Both the position numbers and the translations under genes were made by a program. A DNA stretch of 64,000 nucleotides from an uncultured Paracoccaceae bacterium. Its GTDB lineage: Bacteria > Pseudomonadota > Alphaproteobacteria > Rhodobacterales > Rhodobacteraceae. Under the pieces are notes generated by a model, which saw only the letters and a list, made by a program, of their open reading frames with translations, had not been told where the DNA came from and searched no databases. Location: positions 62,001 through 126,000 of the forward strand of contig CAJJAK010000008.1 in NCBI GenBank assembly GCA_905182165.1, in the 5' to 3' direction. Positions within the stretch are counted from its first letter, which is position 1. Every line of letters starts with the position of its first letter. Shown here piece by piece: positions 1 to 9,585 of this stretch.

Positions 1-83
1 TGCAATACCAGTGATTTAGATGCTGGTTATTCAGCTAGCATATAGGCCCTAAACTAGAAAAAGACTGTTTTTAATATAACCTT

Positions 84-1088
84 TTAAACACGAATTAATG
101 GCTGATGGGCGCATCGGAATGATCCACCAACCATACAGGGTACACGATAAGGTAAACGGACAACCTCGAATTTTCGAATTTTTAACCCCTGAGCTATAAA
201 GTCTAATTCCTCTTCGGCAGGGACCACCACTGTTTGGTCGTTTAATACGAGGTTATTACAGCTCATATGAGACTTAGCGAGTGCTTTGGGTATATCAAAT
301 ACATCCCAATCTTTCATGAACCCTGGTAATCCTTGGGGGAGAGCTTCCATCGAGGCAAAAACTATGCCTTCTCTAGGTGTCATCATCACACAATCTAGAT
401 GTGGAAACATCGGATCAATAGCCACTGTTTGCACTAAGTACTCGGAACCCAAAATATGTTGAAGCCAGCGTGCACCCTCGGGATTACTACAGCCACCAGA
501 ATGGCCAACTAAGATATTTTTTCCCAATACAAATACATCCCCACCTTCTAAGTAACCCCATCCAGGACCATTAGTCTCTTCATCTGCACCTCCATCGGGC
601 TGCGCGAAGTATTTAGCACCCCTTTCCATTGTACTCGCGAGTATTTCGCGGATAGCAAAACGTTGACGCCGATGAAACAGGCTACGAGGAGAAAGTTCAA
701 TTACATTGGAACCGATTGTTACAAATGGATCTCGCATCCAGGGGGTTGAAACCCCGTGATCCTCGCCTCTTGGGAACTTGCGGTTGGCTTCGCTAATTGT
801 GCCTGCTACCTGTACGCGTACTCCAAAATCTTCTAGAAATTTAATCGCACCTTGGATTTGATTACTAAGCTCAGTGAAGATTTCTGGAGCCGCCTCTTTC
901 ATGTCGCGTCCTGCATTCTTCATCCAAAATTTTCCAAATTCTCCCTGCACTCGTAATTTTGCATCGTTATAAATTAAAGGAAGTACCCAATGATCTGGTG
1001 AGCCATAAACACATTCCTTCAGATCAGCCCATTCAGATTCTACATGAATAGGGGATAGATCAAGGTTTTTATTGTTTAGATTTGTCAT
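84..1088 (-). CDS. Amidinotransferase family protein (GATM-like)
   Basis: The protein has about 334 residues of the pentein-fold amidinotransferase/deiminase family. It matches the glycine or inosamine-phosphate amidinotransferase branch better than the arginine deiminases. Visible family signatures are TPWMRDPF in the middle, the GYLEGGDV block, and a C-terminal GGSFRCAHQPL segment carrying the expected catalytic Cys. Such enzymes move an amidino group from arginine to an amine through a thiouronium intermediate; the acceptor cannot be read from sequence. The longest frame starts at a TTG at 1148, but the ATG at 1088 (MTNLNN) is the more natural start because the 20 extra residues look non-conserved. 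The gene is intact, unlike most of its neighbours. A distant fold relative lies at 54985-55908. Confidence 0.8.
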   Translation of the reverse strand: MTNLNNKNLDLSPIHVESEWADLKECVYGSPDHWVLPLIYNDAKLRVQGEFGKFWMKNAGRDMKEAAPEIFTELSNQIQGAIKFLEDFGVRVQVAGTISEANRKFPRGEDHGVSTPWMRDPFVTIGSNVIELSPRSLFHRRQRFAIREILASTMERGAKYFAQPDGGADEETNGPGWGYLEGGDVFVLGKNILVGHSGGCSNPEGARWLQHILGSEYLVQTVAIDPMFPHLDCVMMTPREGIVFASMEALPQGLPGFMKDWDVFDIPKALAKSHMSCNNLVLNDQTVVVPAEEELDFIAQGLKIRKFEVVRLPYRVPCMVGGSFRCAHQPLIRV

Positions 1089-1148
1089 ATTAAGATTTCC
1101 AATTTCAGTGTAATTCCAGTGCTTTTGACGAGACGTTAGGGCACACAA

Positions 1149-1561
1149 GTTGATAGTTAAATTTCCATGAAAAACCTATCAGAGGGACAGAGAGCAATCA
1201 AGGAATGTGAAAATATGTTGTCAGTAGAAGTTTTTCAACATAGCGAGTTTGCTCAAATAACACTAAATTACTGATTTTATTGATAGAGATTTGGTGTCGA
1301 GTACCGGACTCTCTTCTTAAATTATAAAGTGATTGTTTATCTACATTGTTATTTTAACTGTAGTACACTTTATATCCATATATTAGTACATTTCTAGTGC
1401 AAAAAAAGACCACAAGATTGCATAATTTAGATTAACACCCTTATCATAATCATAATTGAATGCTCATGTAAAAAGCGACATCTAAAGTCGCTCCAATGTT
1501 AGATTTCTCTCTTGGTTTGTTCGACTATATTTTATATTCGTTGGAGTAGGGGGTATACAAG
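1149..1561. other. Intergenic region between divergent amidinotransferase and PhyH genes
   Basis: I see no credible gene in this stretch. It holds one copy of a dispersed repeat (1166-1220) and a small inverted repeat, agcgac/gtcgct, at 1474-1479 and 1487-1492 with a 7-nt loop. The inverted repeat is not followed by a T run, so it is a poor terminator candidate. The promoters of both flanking genes should lie here, but I could not pick convincing boxes. Confidence 0.5.
1166..1220. repeat. Dispersed repeat, copy 1
   Basis: A 55-bp segment beginning catgaaaaacctatcagag is nearly repeated at 4519-4574, with about 88% identity by eye over the whole length. Neither copy sits in an evident reading frame. 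The second copy lies 63 bp beyond the 3' end of the intact tRNA-Cys. This copy lies beyond the partial tRNA-Cys copy in the same orientation, with the PhyH gene in between. Confidence 0.75.
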
Positions 1562-2408
1562 ATGAAGACAATATTCCAAACAACAAATCACTGAGTTTGA
1601 TACAAAGGGTGTTGTATTTCTTGATAATTATTTTTCCAAAGCATGGATAGAAAAATTAAAAATAGGGATTGGAAAAAATATCTTAAACCCAGGTAAAGAG
1701 AAACGTGTTTGGAGTAAAGAAAGTGAAGGTCAGTATACCTTTTATGACTCTGACAATTGGCGCAAGATTCCTGAATATAGAGAGTTTGTAGAAAAAAGCT
1801 CTATGAAAAATGTGGCTGCAAAACTTTTAAATACTCAAAAGGTCAATTTTTTCTTCGATGCTATTTTTGTAAGATCTGCGGGAGTTAAATTTTCGACACC
1901 ATGGCATCAAGATGAACCTTATTGGTCAGTAGAGGGTTATAATACGGTTAGTATTTGGATGCCACTTGTTGATGTTCGAAAAGAAAGTGCATTAGCTTTT
2001 GTCCCAGGATCTCACAGATGGGGAAAAAAATTTAGACAACAAGACTTTGGAGAACTTAATCCTGAGAATGAGGAGAAGGTAAACAATGTGACTTTTGATT
2101 CTGAATGGGAAGTTATACCAGATATCGATAATGAAAGAGACAAGTACAAGGTTATAAGTTGGAATATGAAGGCTGGGGACTGTGTCGCTTTTAACGCCCG
2201 CATTATTCATGGAGGAGGGGGTAATTTATTGCCAAATAAAGATTTAAAGGTATTTAACACACAATGGTTGGGGGACGATATCAGGGTTTGTTTTAAAGAA
2301 TCTGGTATGGACCCCGATCACTCGAAGAAAATGAGAGAAGCTGGGATGAAATCGGGTGATAAACTTAGTAATGAGCTTTACCCGGCTTTTCATACCTATA
2401 GTATGTAA
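1562..2408 (+). CDS. Phytanoyl-CoA dioxygenase (PhyH) family protein, frameshifted near start
   Basis: This is a non-heme Fe(II)/2-oxoglutarate dioxygenase of the PhyH family, about 280 residues when repaired. The iron facial triad is visible: TPWHQDEPYW supplies His and Asp, and NARIIHGGGG supplies the distal His. The substrate is unknown; marine relatives act on many small hydrophobic or N-methylated compounds. An ATG at 1562 (MKTI) runs out of frame after about four codons, while the downstream frame (SKQQITEFDTKGVVFLD and onward) is open from about 1566. I infer one indel near 1574. Without repair, the first usable ATG would be 1803, which discards the N-terminal quarter. A paralogue lies at 21081-21871. 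Confidence 0.8.
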
Positions 2409-2455
2409 CTATATTTGTGGAGGCAACTAATGCAGTTATTGATATCTATACATAC

Positions 2456-2500
2456 TGGAGGCGAGTACCGAAATTGAACCGGTGTACGCGGTTTTGCAAA
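2456..2500 (-). repeat. Partial tRNA-Cys copy (3' half including CCA)
   Basis: These 45 nt repeat the 3' part of the intact tRNA-Cys at 4638-4711, from the encoded CCA through the T arm and variable loop to the anticodon region, with one mismatch. The match stops abruptly at 2500. A displaced tRNA 3' end in the same orientation as the intact tRNA is the usual scar of an element integrated at a tRNA gene. Given the chimeric patches elsewhere in the window, an assembly artefact is also possible. Confidence 0.8.
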
Positions 2501-2604
2501 TCTAAGGACAAGTTAACATCAGTAACCTACAGTATCAAAAACCTATAAAAATATGAGTTTCTTTGTAACTTAAGTTTCTATGATAAACTCAAATATCACT
2601 GCAA

Positions 2605-2892
2605 ATGTTGCCACTTCACAAACTTCATATAGGCTATAGAAGAGTCTTAACGGTAGAGCAGAAGTTTGATAGGCTAGACTTACGTGCAGATATTGAGCGT
2701 GTGTTTGAGGAGCAGGAAAGCGGTGGAACTGCTGAACGTAAAGCACTGCAAGAGATGATTGCCTTTGCTAGATTAGGTGATGAATTGCCAATGACGATAA
2801 CTGGCAAGCCCCAGAAATTTATTATGCGTGACGAGATGATTAAAGCTCTTTCCTCTGAGCCCTCTCTCACTTGGTTCACCAAATGGTTTTGA
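2605..2892 (+). pseudogene. Chimeric ORF: serine-recombinase N-terminus joined to acyl-CoA ligase C-terminus
   Basis: The 95-residue frame is open but joins two unrelated pieces. Residues 8-60 resemble the N-terminus of resolvase/invertase serine recombinases: HIGYRRVLTVEQ, then RVFEEQESGG, then ALQEMIAFARLGDEL. The usual RVST motif reads RVLT, so the catalytic serine is absent. From about residue 60 the sequence switches to DELPMTITGKPQKFIMR, which is the C-terminal signature of acyl-CoA synthetases (the P-x-T-x-T-GK-x-QK-F-x-x-R block). The join falls at a shared GDEL-like stretch. I do not expect a functional product. The resolvase half would suit a mobile-element remnant inside the tRNA-Cys-flanked pocket. 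Confidence 0.65.
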
Positions 2893-2946
2893 TTTAAGTG
2901 ATAGAACTAGAACAGTGTAAAAATTATCAAATCAATAATTAATTAC

Positions 2947-3549
2947 TTAAATCAGAGACCAAATGCATAGTAGAACTACTATAACAAGAAACATCGCCAT
3001 TATGTAATTAATTAATTTTTGAGATTTTTTGGAAAAATTTAATGAAGTCATTTTAACTCCAGCTAGTAGCCACATTAAATGTAAAGGTACCCAAATTAAG
3101 TTCATTATTAATAATTTTAAAATTATTTCGACTGTAAAATTTGATGGGTAAAACGCAAATCCCGAAATCAATGCTGTATTAACTGTATAAGCTTTGGGGT
3201 TTATTAATTGAAGAAGCACTCCCGAGTAGATATTTGGTGATATACTTGCATTAATGAAAGCTATTTTTGTTCCAGCGAATGCAATTTTGGCTGCTAGATA
3301 TAGCAGATATGCAGATGATAATATTAATAAAACATATCTAACTTCAGGTATTGAGAATAGAATGGCAGTTAAGCCCGTTATTATCATTAAGCAAACCACA
3401 TTTGTTCCGATGAAAAGTCCTATTACGTATATGAGGCCAGCCCTGTAACCGAATGCGGCTCCTACTCCTGCTGTCGACATGACACCTGGACCGGGTGTTA
3501 TTATTAGTAACAATACCGCTAAGGCAAAATGAAACATTGAAGCTTGCAT
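2947..3549 (-). CDS. LysE family amino-acid exporter
   Basis: This is an inner-membrane exporter of the LysE/RhtB family, about 200 residues with the usual five to six hydrophobic helices. The family hallmark ITPGPGVMS follows the first helix, and QLINPKAYTVNTALI matches the conserved NPK segment in the middle. The longest frame begins at 3624, but the 25 extra residues are hydrophilic and unlike the family, so I prefer the ATG at 3549 (MQASMFHFAL). The substrate is unknown; relatives export amino acids and derivatives. The gene is intact and lies in the accessory pocket next to the GFA gene on the same strand. Confidence 0.8.
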   Translation of the reverse strand: MQASMFHFALAVLLLIITPGPGVMSTAGVGAAFGYRAGLIYVIGLFIGTNVVCLMIITGLTAILFSIPEVRYVLLILSSAYLLYLAAKIAFAGTKIAFINASISPNIYSGVLLQLINPKAYTVNTALISGFAFYPSNFTVEIILKLLIMNLIWVPLHLMWLLAGVKMTSLNFSKKSQKLINYIMAMFLVIVVLLCIWSLI

Positions 3550-3661
3550 AACTAAAACTGTATCAGGATCTTCTATTAAGGCGTTAAATTTTAAAGCATT
3601 AACGTGAACACCAATGTTAGTCACATCAAAAGTGTCATCATTTAGGCCATCGGCTACAATT

Positions 3662-4104
3662 TTACAAAGAGGTTGTATCTACATCTTCAAATATGTTTGC
3701 CAACGGAATGATAAAATCAGGATCATCTTCGGTTGCTGATGGGGCAGTGTATCTTTTATTAAATCCCATTGGATTTTGCTTTCTATTCCAAGATGACATC
3801 CATTTGGAGGCCAATAATCTGGATTATCAAGAGTTCCAATTAATACAGAGTCTAGGTCGGTGTAACTGACACCAACAGGGCTACCACAGGTATCGCAAAA
3901 GCTTCTCTCAGCCCATGCAGATGATTTATATTTCTTTGGGTTACCTTTTGTAATGATCAAAACATCTTTGGTAAAACCAAGAAAAATGCCTGACACTTGT
4001 CCGTAAGCTTTCTGACACATTTTACAGTGGCAGTAAGATATCCATTTAGGATTTAACATGATCATGAGAGATCGCATCCGTTTAATGGGTATCTTATTTT
4101 TCAT
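3662..4104 (-). CDS. GFA (glutathione-dependent formaldehyde-activating) family zinc protein, damaged
   Basis: This is a CENP-V/GFA-type protein. Two of the three expected zinc ligand groups are clear, CHCKMCQ and FCDTCGSPVGV, followed by GTLDNP and the IQWDLIKDTLP region typical of the family. The first ligand group (a CxCG motif near the N-terminus) is missing: the 17 residues between the ATG and PKWISYCHC do not match the family. At the C-terminus the frame shifts after KDTLP near 3745; the alternate frame continues EDDPDFIIPLANIFEDV to a stop at 3662. A good ribosome site (aggag) precedes the ATG at 4104. Relatives bind S-hydroxymethylglutathione or have unknown roles. Confidence 0.65.
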
Positions 4105-4637
4105 TTTAGTTCTCCTGTTGGTTATTCATTGGTGTACCCAAGTGTATTACTTATCGTTTGCAAGTTGTCTCGTATACAGTTGCATAATTAGCTGCTGCTG
4201 TTGAATAAAGTAGTGCTTTTTCTTCGTCCTGTGTGAATTAGGGTCATCCTCTTCTGCCCATCTCATTGATGTAATCTTAGCCATTTTTCTTACGCGCCAA
4301 TCATTTTACTAAAAAAGCTTATCAATAATTTACTTTGGTAAAGTATTAAACATATTTACAGAACTAGTTGAAGAAGCATACTATAAAATTAATTTTTGTA
4401 CTGAATAAGTAATATAGAAATCCATTATAACCATAGTGGTAATGATTATTTTATCTTGTCCTATTCAGGCAACAAATAATCCTGAATAAGATCCAATTAT
4501 TGAACAGCTTTAATTTAACATGAAGAATCCTATCAGAGGAACAGAGAGTAAACAAGGAATGTGAAAATATGTTGCAATAAGTTGCTGCATTGAGATTACA
4601 AAGAAAATCTTTCTTAAAAAAAAGAATTTCGAGTATT
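4105..4637. other. Intergenic region upstream of GFA gene and downstream of tRNA-Cys
   Basis: I find no convincing gene here. The stretch holds copy 2 of the dispersed repeat at 4519-4574, 63 bp past the tRNA 3' end. The short frames on the minus strand across the tRNA are artefacts of the tRNA sequence. Confidence 0.5.
4519..4574. repeat. Dispersed repeat, copy 2
   Basis: Partner of the repeat at 1166-1220. It starts catgaagaatcctatcagag and ends tgtgaaaatatgttg. The last 19 bases are identical in the two copies, and the differences cluster in the first 40. Confidence 0.75.
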
Positions 4638-4711
4638 TGGAGGCGAGTACCGGAATTGAACCGGTGTACGCGGTTTTGCAAACCGCTGCGTAACCACTCC
4701 GCCAACTCGCC
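4638..4711 (-). tRNA. tRNA-Cys (GCA)
   Basis: On the minus strand the 74 nt fold as a complete cloverleaf. The acceptor stem GGCGAGT pairs with ACTCGCC. The D arm contains AGTGGTTA. The anticodon loop TTGCAAA gives anticodon GCA. The T loop is the standard GGTTCAATTCC. The 3' end is a T discriminator followed by an encoded CCA. A 45-nt copy of its 3' half lies at 2456-2500. Confidence 0.95.
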
Positions 4712-4845
4712 TGAAAGTGATTTCTTGGTCTTAACAAGTGGTTTGTTTGCTTGCAAGAGGCATTAACTAGGTGAGACACCTTGCTCTTAAGTAAGTTTAC
4801 TGTCTATTACTGACAAGAAAATTTATATGACTAGCGGATACAATA

Positions 4846-5497
4846 ATGACAGATTTTACTGAAAGAAGAATAGCAATGGTTGATACTCAGGTTCGACCTT
4901 CGGATGTGACTAAATTTCCAATAATTGATGCAATGTTGAAAATATCTCGTGAACAATTTCTTCCTAACAATCTGAGATCTATCGCATATATTGGTGATCA
5001 TATTTCTTTAAAAAAGAATAGAGTTTTGTTGGATCCCAGAATCTTCGCTAAAATGTTAGATGCTTTGGAGTTAAAAACTGGTGAACTCGTATTAGTTATT
5101 GGTTGTGGTAATGGTTACGGTGTAGCAGTAATGTCTCAAATTGCTGAGGCTGTTGTTGGTATTGATGAACCAGATATGTGTTCAGACGCAGAAGAATGCT
5201 TAGCATCCCAGGAAATTGATAATGCCTATATTGTAGAAGGAGTATTGAATCTTGGAAATAAAAAGCATGGCCCTTATGATTCAGTATTTATCGAAGGTGG
5301 CGTTGAGGAAATCCCAAGAGGAAATTATTGAACAACTAAAAGATGTTGTGCGGATAGTTGCCTTATTTGCCGACGGAATTGTGGGTAGAGTTATGCTGGG
5401 GATAAAAAAGGGAAAGAATATCAATTGGAGATTTGAATTTAATGCTATGGCTCCAATTTTAAATGGTTTTGAAAAAGAAAAAGAGTTTAATTTCTAG
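4846..5497 (+). CDS. Protein-L-isoaspartate O-methyltransferase-like protein, frameshifted
   Basis: This SAM-dependent methyltransferase belongs to the PCMT branch found next to tolC in alphaproteobacteria. Repaired length is about 217 residues. The N-terminus MTDFTERRIAMVDTQVRP is typical of that branch. The SAM-binding glycine motif appears as VLVIGCGNGYG near residue 87, and the FIEGGVEEIP segment follows. One extra A near 5317 (ccaagag) breaks the frame; the reading continues as EEIIEQLKDVVRIVALF to the stop at 5497. True isoaspartate repair activity is doubtful for this branch. It ends about 160 bp before tolC on the same strand. Confidence 0.75.
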
Positions 5498-5656
5498 ATT
5501 TTATTTAAGAAAAAACTATGTATAGTGAATAATAGAGAATCTCTTGTAATTTTTCGACGGAAACCTTGGCGCTGCACGTTTTACTTTTATAAAGCCCAGG
5601 GATTAGAATATGGCTTATGAGATTTAAAACAAGAATGCTTTTGGGGGAAAGTAACA

Positions 5657-7036
5657 TTGGAAAATTTAAAAGATAGTTTTTTTAAAAGTTTGCTAGTTGT
5701 GTTTTCTTTATTATTTTTTTCCTCCACTTTATTTGCTGATACTCTGAAGCTGGCTTTAGAGAATGCTTACAATAATAGTGACGAACTACTAATTCAACGT
5801 ATGTCTATAAGGGAAAGTGATGAGGCTGTGGCTCAGTCTGTAGCGGCTAAGAGGCCTACTTTGTCTGTTAACCAAAACCTGTCTTCGGGATATGCATTTT
5901 CATCATCATGCGTGGGCTTTTGTAGTTCTAGTTCTGCTAACGCCAGCCTGTCAGCTAAGATGTCTGTTTTGGATGGTGGCTAGAAAAGATCTTGGAATAA
6001 GGATTGCTAACACGTCATTGTATGCTGAGCGGGTGGCTTTAATCGAGACAGAACAAGATGTTTTACTTTCGGCAGTAACTGCATTCATGAATATGCGGCG
6101 CAGCTTGGAGTTTGTTGCCTTAGAACGAAAAAGGTTAAATTGCTGAAGCGACAAGTACAAGCTGCTCGAGATAGATTTGAAGTTGGTGAGATAACGAGAA
6201 CCGATATAAGTTTTGCTGAATCTCGATTAGAGGCGGCTAAAGGAAAGCTTGCTAACCAAATTGGAAATCTTGAGATCTCAATAGAGTCTTATAAAATGGC
6301 AATTGGAGTTGCACCAGGAGAGTTGAAAGATCCACCTCCTTTGCCAGATTTACCAAAAACTCTTGAAATAGCAAAGGTATCCGCGTCTAGGCATCATCCA
6401 ACAGTTTTGGCTCTGCAACACGCTGTAGAAATTGCTGATTTGCAATTAGACTTAACAAAATTCAATTACCGTCCGACATTCTCTTTATCGGGTGAGCTCA
6501 GTGATAGTTCGAAAACTGGCAAAATTTCTTCAAATCTATCTCTTGGAGGTAGTGTTGTTCTGTATCAGGGTGGGGCACGGTCTTCAAAAGAACGAAAAGC
6601 TCTAGCCACAGTTGAGAAGGCTAGGATAAACTTACTATACCAAACACGTAGGATACAACAGGGTGTTGCTACCAGATGGGCACAACTTAACATAGCTAAG
6701 GCGCTGATTTCTGCAAACAATAGACAAATAAGAGCGGCTGAAACTGCTTATAAAGGCGTAACAGATGAAGCCGAGTTTGGCCTTAGAACTACTTTAGACA
6801 TTTTAGACGCCGAACAAAGTTTAATGGCAGCTAAAGTCCAATTGGCTTCCACCAGGCGAGATGAGTACGTTGCGGCGTACGAATTGCTTAAATCAATTGG
6901 GTTATTGACTGTTAAGAATTTAAATTTGGATGTCAAAGAATATGATGTGCAGACTAATTATAAAAAAGTAAAAGACGCACCAAGCAGCAGTAGATTTCTA
7001 AAACTAGATAACTTACTTAAAAAATTGGGCAAATAG
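5657..7036 (+). CDS. tolC: TolC family outer membrane channel protein, frameshifted twice
   Basis: This is an outer-membrane efflux duct of type I secretion and RND pumps. The gene starts at TTG 5657 with a signal peptide (hydrophobic LLVVFSLLFFSSTLFA, cleavage after about residue 28). It continues with the TolC repeat pattern: LKLALENAYNNSDELL, then VAAKRPTLSVNQNLSSGY, a second repeat around HHPTVLALQHAVEIADL, and the C-terminal GVTDEAEFGLRTTLDILDAE signature. Two frame breaks lie near 5983 (after MSVLDGG) and 6140. Repaired length is about 460 residues, normal for the family. It could serve the type I exporter at the right edge of the window, though the genes are far apart. Confidence 0.88.
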
Positions 7037-7059
7037 TTTTTCGATGTTTATTAATGTGG

Positions 7060-8511
7060 TCATCTAGATAATTTAATTAACTTGTCTAAATCAAGATATT
7101 TTTCAATATGCTTAGATAGAGAGTTTAAAGTATTATCTATACTTTCTTCAAAATTAATACTTGATGTATTTGCTCCTAAAGCAGCAATATAATCTGATCT
7201 AAAGGCATCATTTGAAAAAAGACCGTGTAAATAGCAGCCTTTAATCTTTCCATCTTTTGAGGCGGCTGAGACGTTTTTGTTGTTTATTTTCAACCAACTA
7301 TTTTCTAAGTCTTTACCAATTGATTGCCCAATATGAATTTCATACCCTTTAACTTTTAAGTTTCCATCAGTTGTTATTGCCGTTACTTCTTGTAGGTTTT
7401 TTGTTCAGACATTGGTAGTTTCGATGTCTTAGTAACCCCAAACCTGGAATGCTCTTTGCTGGCCCTTCAATTCCGTGTGGATCATGTATCATTTTGCCCA
7501 ACATCTGATATCCTCCACATATACCTAGAACCCTTCCACCTCGTCTAACGTGAGCTTTCAAATCTATATCCCATCCTTGCGAATAAAAATCTTCTAAATC
7601 ACTTATTGTAGATTTTGATCCTGGAATTAAAATTAGCTGTGAATCTTGTGGGAGTGGATTACCTCGTTCAATAATTTTTAAAGAAATTGACGGTTCAATC
7701 TTTAAAGGATCTAAGTCATCAAAGTTTGCAATTCTACGCAGTTTAGGGACCACAATATTTATAGGCCCACCTTCTGAAGATGAAATATCTAAAATATCTT
7801 CAGCAGGTAAGATATTTGCTTTGTCAAACCAGGGGATAACCCCCAGCGATAACCAATTGGTTTTTTCTTCTGTAATTGTGAGGCCATCATCAAATAAGCT
7901 AATATCTCCTCTAAACTTATTTATAATAAATCCTTTTATTCGCTTAGAATCGGCTGGGTCTAATATAACTTTTGTACCTACTAATTGTGCAATTACGCCA
8001 CCACGATCAATGTCACCTATAATGACAACTGGAACGTTGGCAGCTTCAGCAAAACCCATGTTTGCTATATCACCTTTGCGAAGGTTTACTTCGGCAGGAC
8101 TACCGGCACCTTCTATAATTATAAAGTCGCTATCTTCTTTTAAACGATTGAAGCTTTTCAGGTCACTGCAATGTATCAAGCATCGTCTTTTCACCTAACA
8201 TATTCACGTGCTTTTACTGTTGCTATTCTTTTTCCATTTACGATTACTTGACTTCCAATTTCAGATTCAGGCTTTAGAAGTACGGGATTTAAGTCGCTGT
8301 GAGGTTCTATTCTTGATGCTATTGCTTGTAGTGCCTGCGCCCTACCTATTTCACCATTATCTTTGGTAACGGCGGCATTATTTGACATATTTTGTGGTTT
8401 AAATGGACTTACTTTAAATCCTCGGTTGCTTAATGCTCGACAAATTCCTGCCACTATCATGGACTTGCCAACATTTGAACCTGCTCCCTGTATCATAATT
8501 GATTTGGCCAT
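7060..8511 (-). CDS. cobQ: Cobyric acid synthase, frameshifted
   Basis: CobQ amidates the b, d, e and g side chains of adenosylcobyrinic acid diamide, using glutamine, in cobalamin synthesis. The N-terminal P-loop region begins [17 protein letters not shown]. The central part has [15 protein letters not shown] and GDIDRGGV. The glutaminase domain shows [13 protein letters not shown] with the catalytic Cys, and the C-terminal [10 protein letters not shown] carries the catalytic His. Frame breaks lie near 8195 and around 7400-7290. The repaired protein is about 480 residues, normal for CobQ. It is convergent with tolC (23 bp apart). No other cobalamin gene is in view, and I saw no cobalamin riboswitch upstream. 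Confidence 0.88.
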
Positions 8512-8826
8512 TATTCCCCTTTTAGATTTATGTGTCAGTAATTTTAAATTACGAATAAAGATGTACGCAACACAAGTAAATCTAGAATAAGTTTGAATGC
8601 GACGGTGAGTTTGTCGGTTTTGGTATTGAGTTACAATGGACCTATCTTATAAGCCCCATATCTTCAAATTTCTTAAAGTTAGGTAAATTTGAAATATATA
8701 TATTGCTACCTTTTCTATGCTTTACAGCTAATCGTTGGAATGTTTAAGATAAATTAGATGAGCTCTAGTTGAAATAACGAATGCGGTAGCTACTTCTGAC
8801 GTAACTTTATAAAGCGAGGCCTAAAT
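8512..8826. other. Intergenic region between divergent cobQ and HD gene
   Basis: About 315 bp without a convincing gene. The HD gene is preceded by a plausible ribosome site (gcgagg). I looked for a cobalamin riboswitch on the cobQ side and saw no B12-box-like sequence. Confidence 0.4.
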
Positions 8827-9441
8827 ATGGATCAAGTCAAGTTCACTAAAATGGAAGATGGAGATGCAGAAGATTATATCTTTCTCAATAATCACGAAGT
8901 AGAGTACACGAAAGGCACTGCTGATCGCTTACTCAAAGCTCTAGTGAATTTGGATGAAAGCTTATCTGGTTATCAGATAACTAGGTTAGGTCATTCTATT
9001 CAATCAGCGACTAGAGCATATAGAGACGGCGCAGATATAGATTGGATAGTATCTGCACTTCTACATGATATTGGTGATATATTTGCTCCTTATAATCATG
9101 ATGAATATGCTGCAACAATTTTAAAGCCATTTGTTCGTGAGCAGTGCCGCTAAGTTGTTGAAAAACATGGTGATTTTCAAATGGTGTATTACGGACATTT
9201 GGTTGGGGGCAATCAAAATAAAAGAGATAAATTTAAAGAAAATTTATTTTTTAAAGATTGTGCAGAGTTCTGTGAGCGATGGGATCAAACAAGTTTTGAC
9301 CCATCTTATCCTGACTTACCATTAGAATTTTTTCGACCAATGGTTGAGGAGGTTTTTGCGCGTGATCCTTATGATAAAAGTATAATGGAAGCAAACCCAA
9401 TGCCTTTATTTGATGCTGAGGTTGCTGCATCTAGAAGGTAA
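8827..9441 (+). CDS. HD-domain protein, PhnZ/MIOX-like diiron oxygenase candidate, in-frame stop
   Basis: An HD-superfamily protein of about 204 residues. Possible metal ligands are visible: LGHSIQ, SALLHDIGD (the HD pair), YNHDEYAA, KHGDFQ and YYGHLVGGN. The mix resembles the PhnZ/myo-inositol-oxygenase clade of mixed-valence diiron oxygenases more than HD phosphohydrolases, but the substrate is unknown. A TAA at 9151-9153 interrupts the frame after FVREQCR. The same frame continues directly with VVEKHGDFQ, so one codon, probably Trp TGG, has become a stop. A split product would lack half of the metal site. The gene sits alone between cobQ and valS. Confidence 0.65.
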
Positions 9442-9585
9442 GTCACAAAAATTTTTCTGTTTAATCTTAAAATAGCAATAAAATGCTGTGATTTATTATA
9501 TAATCTTATTGATTTAATGATCATGAGGCTTTTGTTTAAGTAAATCCATCTATAAGTAGTGCTTGAATATGTTATGGTGGTTTGA

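Noticed and set aside
1803..2408. Taking ATG 1803 as the start of the first PhyH protein
   Set aside because: The frame is open far upstream with family-like sequence, including the KGVVFLD opening. The short start comes from an indel after ATG 1562.
4451..4779. Two ORFs of 89-101 codons across the tRNA-Cys region on the minus strand
   Set aside because: They run through the tRNA itself and the dispersed repeat. The codons that look protein-like come from the tRNA sequence.
5892..6146. A separate 84-codon gene inside tolC
   Set aside because: Its second half (ALIETEQDVLLSAVTAFMNMRRS) is plain TolC sequence. It is the middle frame of a frameshifted tolC, not a gene of its own.
8512..8826. 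Cobalamin riboswitch upstream of cobQ
   Set aside because: I looked for a B12-box and the surrounding stem pattern on the minus strand and found nothing convincing.
9131..9325. Second gene overlapping the HD gene in another frame
   Set aside because: Its product has no family features. The HD reading continues in frame after the stop, so one interrupted gene explains the region.
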